Below the pieces are notes generated by a model. It ran no database searches and was not told the origin of the DNA. It saw only the letters and a program-made list of their open reading frames with translations. Shown piece by piece: positions 25,651-34,807 of a stretch of 64,000 bases of DNA. How positions within the stretch are numbered: position 1 is the first letter of the stretch; each line of letters opens with the position of its first letter. Both the position numbers and the translations under genes were made by a program. The DNA comes from Limisalsivibrio acetivorans (GTDB taxonomy: Bacteria > Chrysiogenota > Deferribacteres > Deferribacterales > Geovibrionaceae): assembly GCF_000421105.1 (NCBI RefSeq), contig NZ_ATWF01000002.1, positions 434,001-498,000 of the forward strand, given 5' to 3'.

Positions 25651-28047
25651 TTAGCCCTGAATGAGCTGGAGAGCCATCTGCGGTATCTGATTCGCCTGGC
25701 TAAGCATCGCTATGCCGGACTGATTAAGAATCTGATACCTGGTAAAGGTTGCCATCTCAGAAGCAACATCAAGATCACGGATCCTTGACTCACTAGCTGT
25801 CATGTTCTCTCTGGCAGTTTCGAGGTTGTTGATGGTGTACTCGAGCCTGTTAATCTGAGAACCGATAGTTGCTCTGATGGTAACAACCTTATCAAGGGCT
25901 GCATCAATATCGGGGATCGCTCTTTGAGCGAGATCCTGCGATACCAGGGTTGTATTCTCTATACCCAGACCTTCAACATCGAGCTGAGGTATGGAAACGG
26001 AGAGCTGCTGTCCTTCGTTGGGCCCTATCTGGAGATCCGTGGAGTTGTCCACAACGTGGAGGAAAAGCTCCTTGGAGGATTCATCCGTATTCTCGGAGAA
26101 TGATATCTCCTGATTGATAGTATCCCAGGACTCGTTTACGCCTGCTCTGGAATCGATGATAATCTCGATACCGTCCACAATGCCGTAAACTCTGTCGTTT
26201 CCTGTTTCATCAGTACCGATGAGTTCGCCTGTGTGGGCATCTTTAACAGTTACGTGGGTAGTATTGTTTGTGGGTTCCTGAATCTCAGCAAGGGAGAATC
26301 CGTCGATGAGCCTCTGATCACCGCTGAATGCAAGTTCTCCCTGCTCGCCTGTGAGAGCAGTCTGGATTATAAAGGTACCCTTAACGCTTCTTTCGCCATC
26401 GGAATCGGGAACAGAAACGTAGTCCACAAGGTGGCTGTTTACGTTACTGCTCTCTGAGCCCATATCAAGGCCATCCACTATAGCCTCTTCGATCTTCTTC
26501 TCAACATCGGCGATGGTGTCATCACCCTCAAGGAAGATCGTAGCGCTCTTTCCGTTACCCCAAATGGTAAGCTCCTGCTTGTTGTCGAAGACGTTGTTTC
26601 CATCCGCATCCACGAATCTGGCGATATCCTTCATCTTTGTTGTGGATGTTGCGGCATCTCCGGACCCTCTGATTTCGAGGTCAAAGGCATCTGAAGATGT
26701 TCTTCCTGCTGCGGGGCTGGAGTCGTTACTCTGCTCCTTGAAGTTGAGGGTCATATTACCGATGTCAAGGTTACCTGTGCTGTCGTTGAGCTGGGCGTAG
26801 TAGAGCTTGACTTCGTTGTAGTCCACAACTGTGTCGCCGTTATCCGCAGTGGTAAGGGAGCTTGCGCCTGTGAAGTAGATTGTGGGGCCATCCTGCCCTT
26901 CGGGCCCGCCGGTTATCTGCACACTACCGCCTCCGGAGGAGGAGAAGTTGCCCGTTGCGACGCCGCCTGTAAGGGAGAAGAGAACCTTGTCGCCCGCCTG
27001 AACCGCACCGTTTGAGGAAAGGGTTACGGTGAAGTCGATGGCGATGGAGTTTCCGGCTGTGTTTGTAAGCCCTGCTGTGGTGGTATCGACAAGGAACGTG
27101 GAGTTACCCGCATTCGCCGCCGCACTAACAGTTACCCAGTCGCTTATGGAGCCGGTTTTTGCGTCTACGAAGCGTACGTTTACGCTTCCGTTCTTGGAGC
27201 TGCTTGCGGAGAAGTTCTCGGCAAATTCAACCTCAAGATAGCCGCTCGCACCGCCGGAAGCGGATACGTTTGTGGCGTTCACGAGGAAGGATGAACCGGG
27301 CTGCTCGTAGTAAGCAAGGGTGCTCATACCAGATACATCGCCGGTTACATTACCGCTTACCTTTACGCTGAAGTAGGCAGTTCCTGTGGAGGGGAGTGAC
27401 TCGGGGTTGTTCACGAAAGCAACGTTTGTGTTGTTTCCGCTGGATCCGCCGCCTGTCACGATCTCCGATCCGATGACATCTTCACTGAGTGTCATGATGT
27501 CGGTTTTGAACTTCTGGTTGGTACCGGGGGTGGTGTTCAGCGATATCTTGTAGTTCCCCTCAGCAACATCATCACGAACGATCGCTTTGATCTTGTTGTT
27601 GCTGGCGGACCAGAGTGCTGTTCCGTCACCATTAAGAAGTTTCTTTGTGTTGAACTCGGTTGCGGAGGAGATTCTGTTGATCTCATTCTTGAGCTGATCA
27701 ACCTCTTTCTGAATCTCGATCCTGTCGTTTGAGGTGTAGGTTCCGTTTGAGGCCTGCACTGCAAGCTCCCTCATTCTCTGGAGCATGGAGCTAACCTCGC
27801 CGAGAGCGCCTTCCGCCGTCTGGAGCATGGAGATACCGTCCTGTGCGTTCATAGATGCACGCTTGAGACCGGTGATCTGTCCTCTCAGTTTTTCGGAAAT
27901 CGCAAGGCCTGAGGCATCATCTGCGGCATGATTGATACGGAGACCTGATGAAAGTTTTTCCAGGGATTTACTCAGCTGATTCTGAGTATTGCCCAGATAC
28001 CGCTGGGTGTTCAGCGACATCGTGTTCTGATAAATCCTAAGTGCCAT
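25651..28047 (-). CDS. fliC: Flagellin with a very large variable region
   Basis: A 798-aa flagellin, well beyond the usual 280-500 aa. The conserved N-terminal D0/D1 ([37 protein letters not shown], about 1-165) and C-terminal D1/D0 ([18 protein letters not shown], ending at QMALQLIQG, about 700-798) are intact. In between lie about 530 residues rich in Ser, Thr, Asn and Gly, forming the surface D2/D3 domains and likely O-glycosylated. An upstream in-frame extension to 28095 was rejected: the ATG at 28047 has AAGGAGG 6 bases before it and begins at the known flagellin N-terminus. The pseudaminic acid genes follow immediately downstream. Confidence 0.95.
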   Translation of the reverse strand: MALRIYQNTMSLNTQRYLGNTQNQLSKSLEKLSSGLRINHAADDASGLAISEKLRGQITGLKRASMNAQDGISMLQTAEGALGEVSSMLQRMRELAVQASNGTYTSNDRIEIQKEVDQLKNEINRISSATEFNTKKLLNGDGTALWSASNNKIKAIVRDDVAEGNYKISLNTTPGTNQKFKTDIMTLSEDVIGSEIVTGGGSSGNNTNVAFVNNPESLPSTGTAYFSVKVSGNVTGDVSGMSTLAYYEQPGSSFLVNATNVSASGGASGYLEVEFAENFSASSSKNGSVNVRFVDAKTGSISDWVTVSAAANAGNSTFLVDTTTAGLTNTAGNSIAIDFTVTLSSNGAVQAGDKVLFSLTGGVATGNFSSSGGGSVQITGGPEGQDGPTIYFTGASSLTTADNGDTVVDYNEVKLYYAQLNDSTGNLDIGNMTLNFKEQSNDSSPAAGRTSSDAFDLEIRGSGDAATSTTKMKDIARFVDADGNNVFDNKQELTIWGNGKSATIFLEGDDTIADVEKKIEEAIVDGLDMGSESSNVNSHLVDYVSVPDSDGERSVKGTFIIQTALTGEQGELAFSGDQRLIDGFSLAEIQEPTNNTTHVTVKDAHTGELIGTDETGNDRVYGIVDGIEIIIDSRAGVNESWDTINQEISFSENTDESSKELFLHVVDNSTDLQIGPNEGQQLSVSIPQLDVEGLGIENTTLVSQDLAQRAIPDIDAALDKVVTIRATIGSQINRLEYTINNLETARENMTASESRIRDLDVASEMATFTRYQILNQSGIAMLSQANQIPQMALQLIQG

Positions 28048-28118
28048 GTCATCCTCCTTGATTCTTTCAATAGAGGCACGCGCTTCCTTGCGCACATTAA
28101 CAATCGTACACTTTCATT

Positions 28119-28192
28119 TTTTCTAAATAGAAAAGATCCATATTTTTTTGAAAAACATGATCCCAGGAGTGGTTTAAGTAAAAAAGATCCAT
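28119..28192. promoter_or_regulatory. Repeated elements upstream of the flagellin gene
   Basis: Within the 306-base flagellin/response-regulator space a perfect inverted repeat TTTTCTA-AA-TAGAAAA lies at 28119-28134, and the 11-mer AAAAGATCCAT occurs twice (28131-28141 and 28182-28192), 51 bases apart, close to five helical turns. This looks like an operator arrangement. No canonical sigma-28 promoter was found for the flagellin, and the rest of the space is A/T-rich without a gene. Confidence 0.35.
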
Positions 28193-28353
28193 TCAGAATC
28201 AAGATCTTAAGCTTTTTAGCGCCAGAAAGGTTTTGTGCAGAAAAATAGATCATTAGGAGTATTTTATATCGTTCCGGCTGACCGGGGCATATTGATGTAG
28301 CAAACCTTATCAATAAACGTTAAGCTTGAGTTGCAGCCAATTTGGGAGGTTAT

Positions 28354-28716
28354 ATGTCTGAGTCTGACAAGAATATCCGAATCCTCTATGCGGAGGATGA
28401 AGAGCTCACAAGGAAGCTGATCAGCAGAAAACTTGGAGCTCAGTTCACTGTTACAGATGTGGAGAATGGAAAAGCGGCCCTTGAAAGATATAACACCGAA
28501 CAATTCGACCTGCTCGTCACCGACCTTTCGATGCCTGTTATGGACGGCTTCCGATTAATCGAAGCTGTGCGTGCCCATAATGAGGACTTCCCCATCATAA
28601 TCACCACAGCCTACAGGAGCGAATGCGAGCATCTGCAGGACAGGATAAAGGTCTGCCCTAAGCCCCTCGACCTGCAGGGGCTCATCAGCGAAATCAGGAA
28701 TACTGTCAGCCCCTGA
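28354..28716 (+). CDS. Single-domain response regulator (CheY-like receiver)
   Basis: A 120-aa receiver domain with no output domain. The acidic pair is in ILYAEDEEL, the phosphorylation Asp in LLVTDLSMPVMDGF, the switch Thr in IIITTAYR and the conserved Lys in VCPKPLD. An upstream TTG at 28342 is rejected in favour of ATG 28354 with GGGAGG 4 bases before it. It is divergent from the flagellin gene and its end overlaps the convergent rseP gene by 11 bases. Being single-domain next to a flagellin it may act in chemotaxis-like or phosphorelay signalling, but its partner kinase is not in the window. Confidence 0.9.
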   Translation: MSESDKNIRILYAEDEELTRKLISRKLGAQFTVTDVENGKAALERYNTEQFDLLVTDLSMPVMDGFRLIEAVRAHNEDFPIIITTAYRSECEHLQDRIKVCPKPLDLQGLISEIRNTVSP

Positions 28717-29770
28717 TAATCCTCGCAATATCATTATAGAATGCGAAAAACATAAGTGAAAGGATGAGCAGAAGCCCTACCGTGTTCGCCATCTCCCTTA
28801 TCCTCATACTTACCGGTTTTCTCATAATCCCCTCAATAAGGTTAAAGAGAAGGTGACCGCCGTCCAGTATTGGTATGGGTAGCAGGTTCAGTATGCCGAG
28901 GTTTATGCTTATCGCCGCCATGAAGGCGAGAAATGCTGTAATACTCGTATCCGCCGCATCGTTTGCCGTCTGCAGGATGAATATGGGTCCACCCACCGAA
29001 TCCGCCGGAACCGCACGCTGGAATATCTTAACGACACTCTTTATGATGAGACCCGTTACTTCATAGGTTTTAACGAAGCCCTTCTGCAGTGATTCCAAGG
29101 GACCGAAGGTGATCGATTCTGTTTCTCCGGAGGCTCTTACGCCAATAACGCCGATGTTTATTGTCTCGCCGAAGACGTTCTTCTCCTCAACCTGCTTGGG
29201 TGCAATGGAGAAGGTGAGCTCTTCGCCGTCACGGAGTACAGTAAAATCTATCTCATCCCCCGGGCGTTCGCTTACATAGGCGGCCATCTCATCCCAGAAC
29301 TTAATATCCCTTCCGTCTATGGCAACAACCCTGTCACCCTCCTGCAGTCCAGACTGAGCCGCAGGCATGTCCGAAACAATCTCACCCAAGCTGGCTATAT
29401 GCCTCGGCACACCAACCATGAAGATAACAGAGTACACAAGGGCGGCCAGAAGAAAGTTTGCCAAGGGCCCTGCAAAGATGATCAGGGAGCGTGCATGGAG
29501 GGGCTTATTGTTAAACGCCCTCTCTTTCATCTCCGGAGAAGCTTCCTCCTCCTCTTCGAAATCGGGGCTTTCGCCGTACATCTTGACATACCCGCCAAGG
29601 GGTATCGCCGATAGGGCATACTCCGTCTCACCCCACTGCCATTTAAGCAGCCTGGGACCGAAACCTATGGAGAATCGCTCCACATAAACACCGAAATACT
29701 TAGCCACAAGGAAGTGACCGAGTTCGTGAAAGAAAATTAGCAGACCTAATAGTATAATTGCGGAAATCAT
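28706..29770 (-). CDS. rseP: Site-2 intramembrane zinc protease RseP
   Basis: A 354-aa S2P-family membrane protease that cleaves transmembrane anti-sigma factors or signal peptides. HELGH at residues 15-19 (FFHELGHFLVA) and the C-terminal NLLPIPILDGGHLL give the zinc ligands. A PDZ domain occupies about residues 120-205 (GEIVSDMPAAQSGLQEGDRV). Membrane helices flank both ends. The start overlaps the dxr stop by 4 bases, the usual dxr-rseP order. Confidence 0.93.
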   Translation of the reverse strand: MISAIILLGLLIFFHELGHFLVAKYFGVYVERFSIGFGPRLLKWQWGETEYALSAIPLGGYVKMYGESPDFEEEEEASPEMKERAFNNKPLHARSLIIFAGPLANFLLAALVYSVIFMVGVPRHIASLGEIVSDMPAAQSGLQEGDRVVAIDGRDIKFWDEMAAYVSERPGDEIDFTVLRDGEELTFSIAPKQVEEKNVFGETINIGVIGVRASGETESITFGPLESLQKGFVKTYEVTGLIIKSVVKIFQRAVPADSVGGPIFILQTANDAADTSITAFLAFMAAISINLGILNLLPIPILDGGHLLFNLIEGIMRKPVSMRIREMANTVGLLLILSLMFFAFYNDIARIIRG

Positions 29771-30879
29771 CCGTTCATCCTTTTAACTGAATATCTGGCG
29801 GTTTCCCTCGCCTTTTTATCGGTTTCGAAAACCTCTTCAAGGGTGCTGAAATCGCCCGTATCGAATATGGAAAGCGTCTCCTCAATTACTTCGGCTATCC
29901 CAAGGTATGAGACATTTCCGAGGAGAAATTGTTCAACGGCAATCTCGTTCGCCGCGTTCATGACTATCATAGGACCGTTGTTGTCCTTTTTCAGCACTTC
30001 CAGCGCAAGGGCGAGGCACCTGTATTTATCATAGTCAGGCTTCCTGAAATCAAGCCTGCCCACCTCAAACAGATCCAGAGGCTTAACGCCGCACTCAAGC
30101 CTTGAGGGGAGCCCCATGGCAAAGGAGATGGGTGTTCTCATATCGGGCCAGCCGAGCTGGGCCAGCGTACTCCCGTCTATGAACTGCACTGCGGAATGTA
30201 TTATGCTCTGGGGGTGAATAACCACATCAAGAATCGAAGGGTCTATATCGAAAAGGAACCTCGCCTCGATGAGCTCAAGCCCCTTGTTCATCATAGTCGC
30301 CGAATCAACGGTTATCTTGCTCCCCATGCTCCAGTTCGGATGGTTCAGCGCCTCGGAAACACCCACATGCCCCAGCGCATCGTTGGGAGTATTGCGGAAG
30401 GCTCCGCCGCTGGCTGTGAGGATAACCTTCTGCACATCCTCGATCCTCTGACCCATGAGACATTGGTGTATGGCGGAATGTTCGCTGTCCACGGGGATAA
30501 CCGATGCTCCGGTTTCTTTCGCTCTATCCAGAATAATTCGTCCGGCGGCAACGATCGATTCCTTATTTGCAAGGGCAAGGTCAATTCCCCGGTTCACCGT
30601 CTCCCATGCGGGGACGATTCCCGCCGCACCAACGGCTGCAACGAGGACAAGATCCAGCTCCTGCTCACGAATTAGCTTAACAAGTGACTGGGCGCCACCG
30701 GCGGCCAGGCATACGGCATCCACACCGAACTCCGCCGCCTGTTCTTTGAGAAGCTCCTCACTTGAGTTTGCACAAAGGAATGATATATCGAAGAGTTCCC
30801 TGTTTAAACGGATGACATCAAGGGCCTGCCGGCCTATGGAACCTGTGGAGCCGACAATACCGATACGCTTCTTCGTCAT
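29767..30879 (-). CDS. dxr: 1-deoxy-D-xylulose 5-phosphate reductoisomerase
   Basis: A 370-aa NADPH enzyme of the MEP isoprenoid pathway that turns DXP into MEP. IGIVGSTGSIGRQALDV binds NADPH, ANKESIVAAG is the conserved loop, VIPVDSEHSAIHQCL carries the metal-binding Asp/Glu, and LTASGGAFR plus NHPNWSMGSKITVDSATMMNKG-type segments are present. It overlaps cdsA by 4 bases. With ispE at the right edge of the window it shows that isoprenoids come from the MEP route here. Confidence 0.95.
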   Translation of the reverse strand: MTKKRIGIVGSTGSIGRQALDVIRLNRELFDISFLCANSSEELLKEQAAEFGVDAVCLAAGGAQSLVKLIREQELDLVLVAAVGAAGIVPAWETVNRGIDLALANKESIVAAGRIILDRAKETGASVIPVDSEHSAIHQCLMGQRIEDVQKVILTASGGAFRNTPNDALGHVGVSEALNHPNWSMGSKITVDSATMMNKGLELIEARFLFDIDPSILDVVIHPQSIIHSAVQFIDGSTLAQLGWPDMRTPISFAMGLPSRLECGVKPLDLFEVGRLDFRKPDYDKYRCLALALEVLKKDNNGPMIVMNAANEIAVEQFLLGNVSYLGIAEVIEETLSIFDTGDFSTLEEVFETDKKARETARYSVKRMNG

Positions 30880-31670
30880 ACCGCCAGCCTGATGTAATAG
30901 TAGAGGACGGGGGCAGCAAAGATAAGGGAATCGGTTCTGTCAAGGATACCACCATGCCCCGGAAACAGGGTACCGCTGTCCTTAATGCCCGAACGACGCT
31001 TGAACATCGATTCGGCCAGATCGCCAATAACACCGGCGGCAACGAGGATTATACCTGTCACGACAATATTGAATACACCTATACCCATAAAGAAGTATGA
31101 ATAAAGAGCAGCACCGGTAATCCCGCCTGCAAAACCTCCGATAAGACCCTCCACGCTCTTCTTGGGGCTTATCTTTTCATAGAGCCTGCGCTTGCCGAAA
31201 CGGCTTCCCACATAGAATGCGAAGGTATCGTTCATCCACGTTACGGCAAAGAGATAGAATAGCCAGTGGTAGTTCTCCATCCTGAGCAGAACCAGAAAGG
31301 AGGCAAGGAAAGGGTAGTATATGATAATGAGGAGGGTTACCCCCACCGTACGGTAGGTGTCCTCCAGCGGTTTTTTCCCAAAAAGTTTCGAAAGGAATAC
31401 AAGCATCACGGAAAGGAAGATGGCAAAGCCTATGCTGTCCCCTGTGCCGATGTAGAAGCCCGCCGGTATAATAACAGCTGAAGCCAGAACAGGTATGGCG
31501 AGCGGTTCATGCTGTGCTGCGGAGGCCATCCTGTAAAACTCCCATGCACCGGCGGCTATGAATACGGTCATAACGGCAAGGAAGAAAAGCTCGCCGAAGT
31601 GGATGATAGCATAGATCACCGGAGGAATAACGAGTACGGCGGTTACAATCCTTTTGCTCTTATCGCTCAC
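30876..31670 (-). CDS. cdsA: Phosphatidate cytidylyltransferase
   Basis: A 264-aa integral membrane enzyme making CDP-diacylglycerol for phospholipid synthesis. The CDS signature spans the C-terminal part: VTWMNDTFAFYVGSRFGK, KSVEGLIGGFAGG and KDSGTLFPGHGGILDRTDS. About seven hydrophobic segments precede and surround it. The start is GTG at 31670 with GGAGG 5 bases upstream. It lies in the frr-uppS-cdsA-dxr-rseP series. Confidence 0.94.
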   Translation of the reverse strand: MSDKSKRIVTAVLVIPPVIYAIIHFGELFFLAVMTVFIAAGAWEFYRMASAAQHEPLAIPVLASAVIIPAGFYIGTGDSIGFAIFLSVMLVFLSKLFGKKPLEDTYRTVGVTLLIIIYYPFLASFLVLLRMENYHWLFYLFAVTWMNDTFAFYVGSRFGKRRLYEKISPKKSVEGLIGGFAGGITGAALYSYFFMGIGVFNIVVTGIILVAAGVIGDLAESMFKRRSGIKDSGTLFPGHGGILDRTDSLIFAAPVLYYYIRLAV

Positions 31671-31685
31671 ACAGCCTCCGGCGGT

Positions 31686-32420
31686 TTAATCAGACTTCGG
31701 CGAATCGATCTGATCCGTCGTTTTGCCGAACCTGCGCTCCCTTCCGGCAAAGCTCTGCACCGCCTCATCCAGATCGGCTCTGGAAAAGTCGGGCCAGTAT
31801 TTGTCGGTGAAGTACAGTTCGCTGTATGCAATGCGCCACAGCTGAAAGTTACTTATGCGCATCTCGCCGCTGGTCCGGATAAGGAGATCCACATCGGGAA
31901 TCTCTGGGTTGTAAAGATAGCTCTTAAAGAACTCTTCATCTATATCTTCCGGCTGTAGCGTTCCGTTCTTTGCTTCCTCTGCCATGCGTCTGGCCACGTC
32001 GATTATCTCCGAGCGTCCACCATAGCTGAGGGCAAGGTTAAGCACCATGCCACCATTGGAAGATGAACGTTCAATGGCGGCCTCCAGCTTCTTCCTTGTT
32101 CCTTCGGGGAGAAGAGCCATACGGCCGGAAGCGGTCAAACGTATGTTATTGCTGAGTATTGTTTCAAGTTCCCTCTCGATGTAATCATCGAGCAGACGCA
32201 TAAGGAAGCCCACCTCATCACCGGGGCGTTTCCAGTTTTCCATGCTGAATGCGAAGAGGGACAGATAGGAAATACCCACCTCGGCGGAGTAGAGGGCTAT
32301 ATCTTTCACAACCTCTACCCCTTTGCGGTGTCCCATAACCCTGGGCATTCCCCTTTTCTTGGCCCATCTCCCGTTGCCGTCCATTATGACGGCAAGGTGA
32401 CGGGGGAGACTCTCAGGCAT
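31686..32420 (-). CDS. uppS: Undecaprenyl diphosphate synthase
   Basis: A 244-aa cis-prenyltransferase that makes the C55 lipid carrier for cell-wall and glycan assembly. HLAVIMDGNGRWAKKRG contains the catalytic Asp and substrate-binding Arg; SLFAFSMENWKRP and DLLIRTSGEMRISNFQLW are the other signatures, and ELYFTDKYWPDF is near the C-terminus. Its ATG overlaps the frr stop by one base, so translation is coupled. Confidence 0.95.
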   Translation of the reverse strand: MPESLPRHLAVIMDGNGRWAKKRGMPRVMGHRKGVEVVKDIALYSAEVGISYLSLFAFSMENWKRPGDEVGFLMRLLDDYIERELETILSNNIRLTASGRMALLPEGTRKKLEAAIERSSSNGGMVLNLALSYGGRSEIIDVARRMAEEAKNGTLQPEDIDEEFFKSYLYNPEIPDVDLLIRTSGEMRISNFQLWRIAYSELYFTDKYWPDFSRADLDEAVQSFAGRERRFGKTTDQIDSPKSD

Positions 32421-32977
32421 TATATCTCCATTACATCCTTTTCTTTTGCATCGAGAACCTCATCCAGTCGTTTAATGTTCTCATCTGTGAGCTCCTGAAC
32501 ATCTGCCTGATAGGCTTTGAAGTCGTCCTCAGAGATCTCCTTGTCCTTCTCGAGCTTCTTGAGCTGATCGTTTGCATCCCTGCGGATATTCCTGACGGCG
32601 ACCTTAGCCTCCTCCGCAAGTTTTTTGACAACCTTCACGATTTCCTTCCTCCGCTCCTCTGTGAGCTGGGGGATGGGGAGACGGATGAGCTTTCCATCGT
32701 TCTGGGGGTTGAGCCCGAGATTACTCTGGTTAATAGCCTTTTCGATAACGGGGATCATTGTGGGATCCCAGGGCTGTATAACGATGAGACGGGGCTCAGG
32801 CGCACTAAGCGTTGCCACACCAGCGAGGGGCGTGGGCGCTCCGTAGTAGTCCACTTTAATATTATCAAACATGGAGATGGAAGCACGGCCAGTTCTAACA
32901 GCCTTATACTCCTCCCTCAGGTGATCAACGGTTTTCTCCATCTTCTCTTTTGCATCTTTAATTATTGAATCCGGCAT
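32420..32977 (-). CDS. frr: Ribosome recycling factor
   Basis: A 185-aa ribosome recycling factor, the normal length. [37 protein letters not shown] and [18 protein letters not shown] are the conserved segments; the N- and C-terminal helices make the three-helix stem. A TTG at 32983 is closer to the upstream gene, but the ATG at 32977 has GGAGGG 6 bases before it. It splits post-termination ribosomes with EF-G. It follows pyrH by two bases. Confidence 0.95.
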   Translation of the reverse strand: MPDSIIKDAKEKMEKTVDHLREEYKAVRTGRASISMFDNIKVDYYGAPTPLAGVATLSAPEPRLIVIQPWDPTMIPVIEKAINQSNLGLNPQNDGKLIRLPIPQLTEERRKEIVKVVKKLAEEAKVAVRNIRRDANDQLKKLEKDKEISEDDFKAYQADVQELTDENIKRLDEVLDAKEKDVMEI

Positions 32978-32979
32978 TT

Positions 32980-33693
32980 TCAACCCTCCACAATTGTTCC
33001 TAATTTGTCACCGGTGACTATCTTCTTCATGTTGCCTTTGCCGTAAAGGTCAAAGACAATAATGGGCATTTTGTTGTCCATGCACATGCTTATGGCTGTG
33101 GAATCCATAACCTTCAGCCTCTCGTTTAGAACGCTGAGGTAATCGATTGTTTCATATTTTACTGCATCGGGGTTGTTAACGGGATCGCTGTCGTAAACGC
33201 CGTCCACCTTGGTTCCTTTAAGGACAACGTCCATATTCATCTCCGATGAACGCAGCGTTGCGGCGGAATCCGTCGTGAAATAGGGGTTCCCCGTTCCGGC
33301 GGCGAATATAACCACCCTCCCTTTCTCGAAATGGCGCATCGCTCTGCGGCGTATGAAGGGCTCTGCTATCTGGCGCATCTCTATGGAGGACTGCACCCTC
33401 GTTTCGCACCCGATCTTCTCCAGAGCATCCTGCAGGGCAAGGGCGTTCATAACGGTTGCGAGCATACCCATATAGTCCGCTGTTACACGGTCTATATTGC
33501 CAGCAGCTGAGGAAACACCACGGAAGATGTTTCCGCCACCAACCACAATGCCGATATTTACGCCGAGGTCATGGACCTCTTTGACCTCTGACGCAATGAA
33601 GTTGAGCGTATCGAAATCAACGCCGAACTCATGGTCCCCCATAAGGGCTTCCCCGCTGAGTTTAAGAAGAATCCTTTTGTACTTCAAATCCAT
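32980..33693 (-). CDS. pyrH: UMP kinase
   Basis: A 237-aa bacterial UMP kinase of the amino-acid kinase fold that phosphorylates UMP to [45 protein letters not shown] and [14 protein letters not shown] are the family signatures. In many bacteria rpsB and tsf come just before pyrH; here a small membrane-protein gene and lepB take that place. The stop is two bases before the frr ATG. Confidence 0.95.
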   Translation of the reverse strand: MDLKYKRILLKLSGEALMGDHEFGVDFDTLNFIASEVKEVHDLGVNIGIVVGGGNIFRGVSSAAGNIDRVTADYMGMLATVMNALALQDALEKIGCETRVQSSIEMRQIAEPFIRRRAMRHFEKGRVVIFAAGTGNPYFTTDSAATLRSSEMNMDVVLKGTKVDGVYDSDPVNNPDAVKYETIDYLSVLNERLKVMDSTAISMCMDNKMPIIVFDLYGKGNMKKIVTGDKLGTIVEG

Positions 33694-34032
33694 TTAGTCT
33701 TCCTTTTCATCCTTTATGTTCCTGTCAACGGAAATGGTATAGTCAAACTCAACCTCCTGACCGAAGGGGTACATAACACTCTCGCTGTATTCGAGCCTGT
33801 AGTTGAGTTTGTTAACATACTCTGTCACTTCAACATCGTCCTCGTAAGTGATGCCGATATTCATATCCTTAGCGGCGCTGTCGATGTTCCTGGGTATAGT
33901 CGTCATCACAGAACCACCGATAGCCTTAACAAAAGCATTCTTAAATATGTAGTATTTAACCCATGGCCTTGCCGTGATAAAGATCAGATAAGCAACTATA
34001 GCAAATACAGCAAGCTTAATGAACAGGCGCAT
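33694..34032 (-). CDS. Small membrane-anchored protein between pyrH and lepB
   Basis: I do not recognise this 112-aa protein. It starts with a single hydrophobic helix (residues 3-22, LFIKLAVFAIVAYLIFITA) that probably anchors it in the inner membrane, followed by about 90 polar residues predicted to lie outside the cytoplasm. GGAGG sits 5 bases before the ATG, and it abuts the pyrH start. The position next to signal peptidase I and the layout recall DUF4845-type proteins, but no motif supports that identity. Confidence 0.75.
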   Translation of the reverse strand: MRLFIKLAVFAIVAYLIFITARPWVKYYIFKNAFVKAIGGSVMTTIPRNIDSAAKDMNIGITYEDDVEVTEYVNKLNYRLEYSESVMYPFGQEVEFDYTISVDRNIKDEKED

Positions 34033-34109
34033 TTTGTCCTCCGATTATCCGCATACTTCAGTAACATACAAGGATCTGATCATAATTATTACACGAAAGC
34101 GGGTCAAAT

Positions 34110-34793
34110 TCAATGAATCAGTTTCAGGATCCTGTCAAACCTGTCGTACTCAGGATTGAGGAACCGGAAGAAACGCAGAGGCATCTTTGACCAGGCTGAA
34201 CCGTACTCCGGTGTTTTCAGCGACCAGTAGATTAAAAACGCCTTCCCTTTGATGCTGTCCTTATCGATAAAGCCCCAGAAACGGCCATCATAGCTGGCAT
34301 CACGGTTATCACCCATAACAAAATACTTATTATCCGGCACCGTGAAGGGGTCGATATTATCCCTGTTGGACATAACATCCGGATAAACGTTCTTATCCTT
34401 GATCTGCTTGTAATCCTCCTGAAGCGCTTCACCGTTAAGGAAAACCTGCTTATCGACAATCTTAATCCTGTCGCCGGGTTTGGCTATTATCCTCTTGATA
34501 AAGCTTTTTTCGGGCTCAAGGGGGTACTCGAAAACGATCACATCGCCGTTATCCGGCTCGCTGAACTTATATGCGAGGCGGTTAACAAGGATATAATCGC
34601 CTATGAGGAGGGTATCCAGCATGGAGCCGGATGGTATCGTATAGGTTTGTACTATGAAAGCTTTTATAATAAGGGCAATGACAACCGCCACAACGAGGGA
34701 GTCGAAAAAGCCCTCTTTCTTCTTTTCCTTCCCGGGCTTTTTCTCCTGGGAATCCCCTTCGGGATTATTCTTCTTTGCTTCGTCAGACGGCAT
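34110..34793 (-). CDS. lepB: Signal peptidase I
   Basis: A 227-aa signal peptidase I, which removes signal peptides from exported proteins. The catalytic Ser is in TIPSGSML, shortly after a single N-terminal membrane segment (SLVVAVVIALIIKAFIV); the Lys general base is in KSFIKRIIAKPGD; box E is VMGDNRDASYDGRFWGFI. The N-terminal 30 residues are Lys/Glu-rich. Of two ATGs (34799 and 34793) I prefer 34793 because GGAG then lies at a normal distance. It follows lepA by 14 bases, the common lepA-lepB pairing. Confidence 0.93.
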   Translation of the reverse strand: MPSDEAKKNNPEGDSQEKKPGKEKKKEGFFDSLVVAVVIALIIKAFIVQTYTIPSGSMLDTLLIGDYILVNRLAYKFSEPDNGDVIVFEYPLEPEKSFIKRIIAKPGDRIKIVDKQVFLNGEALQEDYKQIKDKNVYPDVMSNRDNIDPFTVPDNKYFVMGDNRDASYDGRFWGFIDKDSIKGKAFLIYWSLKTPEYGSAWSKMPLRFFRFLNPEYDRFDRILKLIH

Positions 34794-34807
34794 CTTCATC
34801 TCCGTAT

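Noticed and set aside
28215-28228. TGGCGC-TAAAA-AGC resembling a sigma-54 promoter on the minus strand upstream of the flagellin
   Set aside because: The GG to GC distance is 9 bases, one short of the required 10, and the box is about 170 bases from the start codon.
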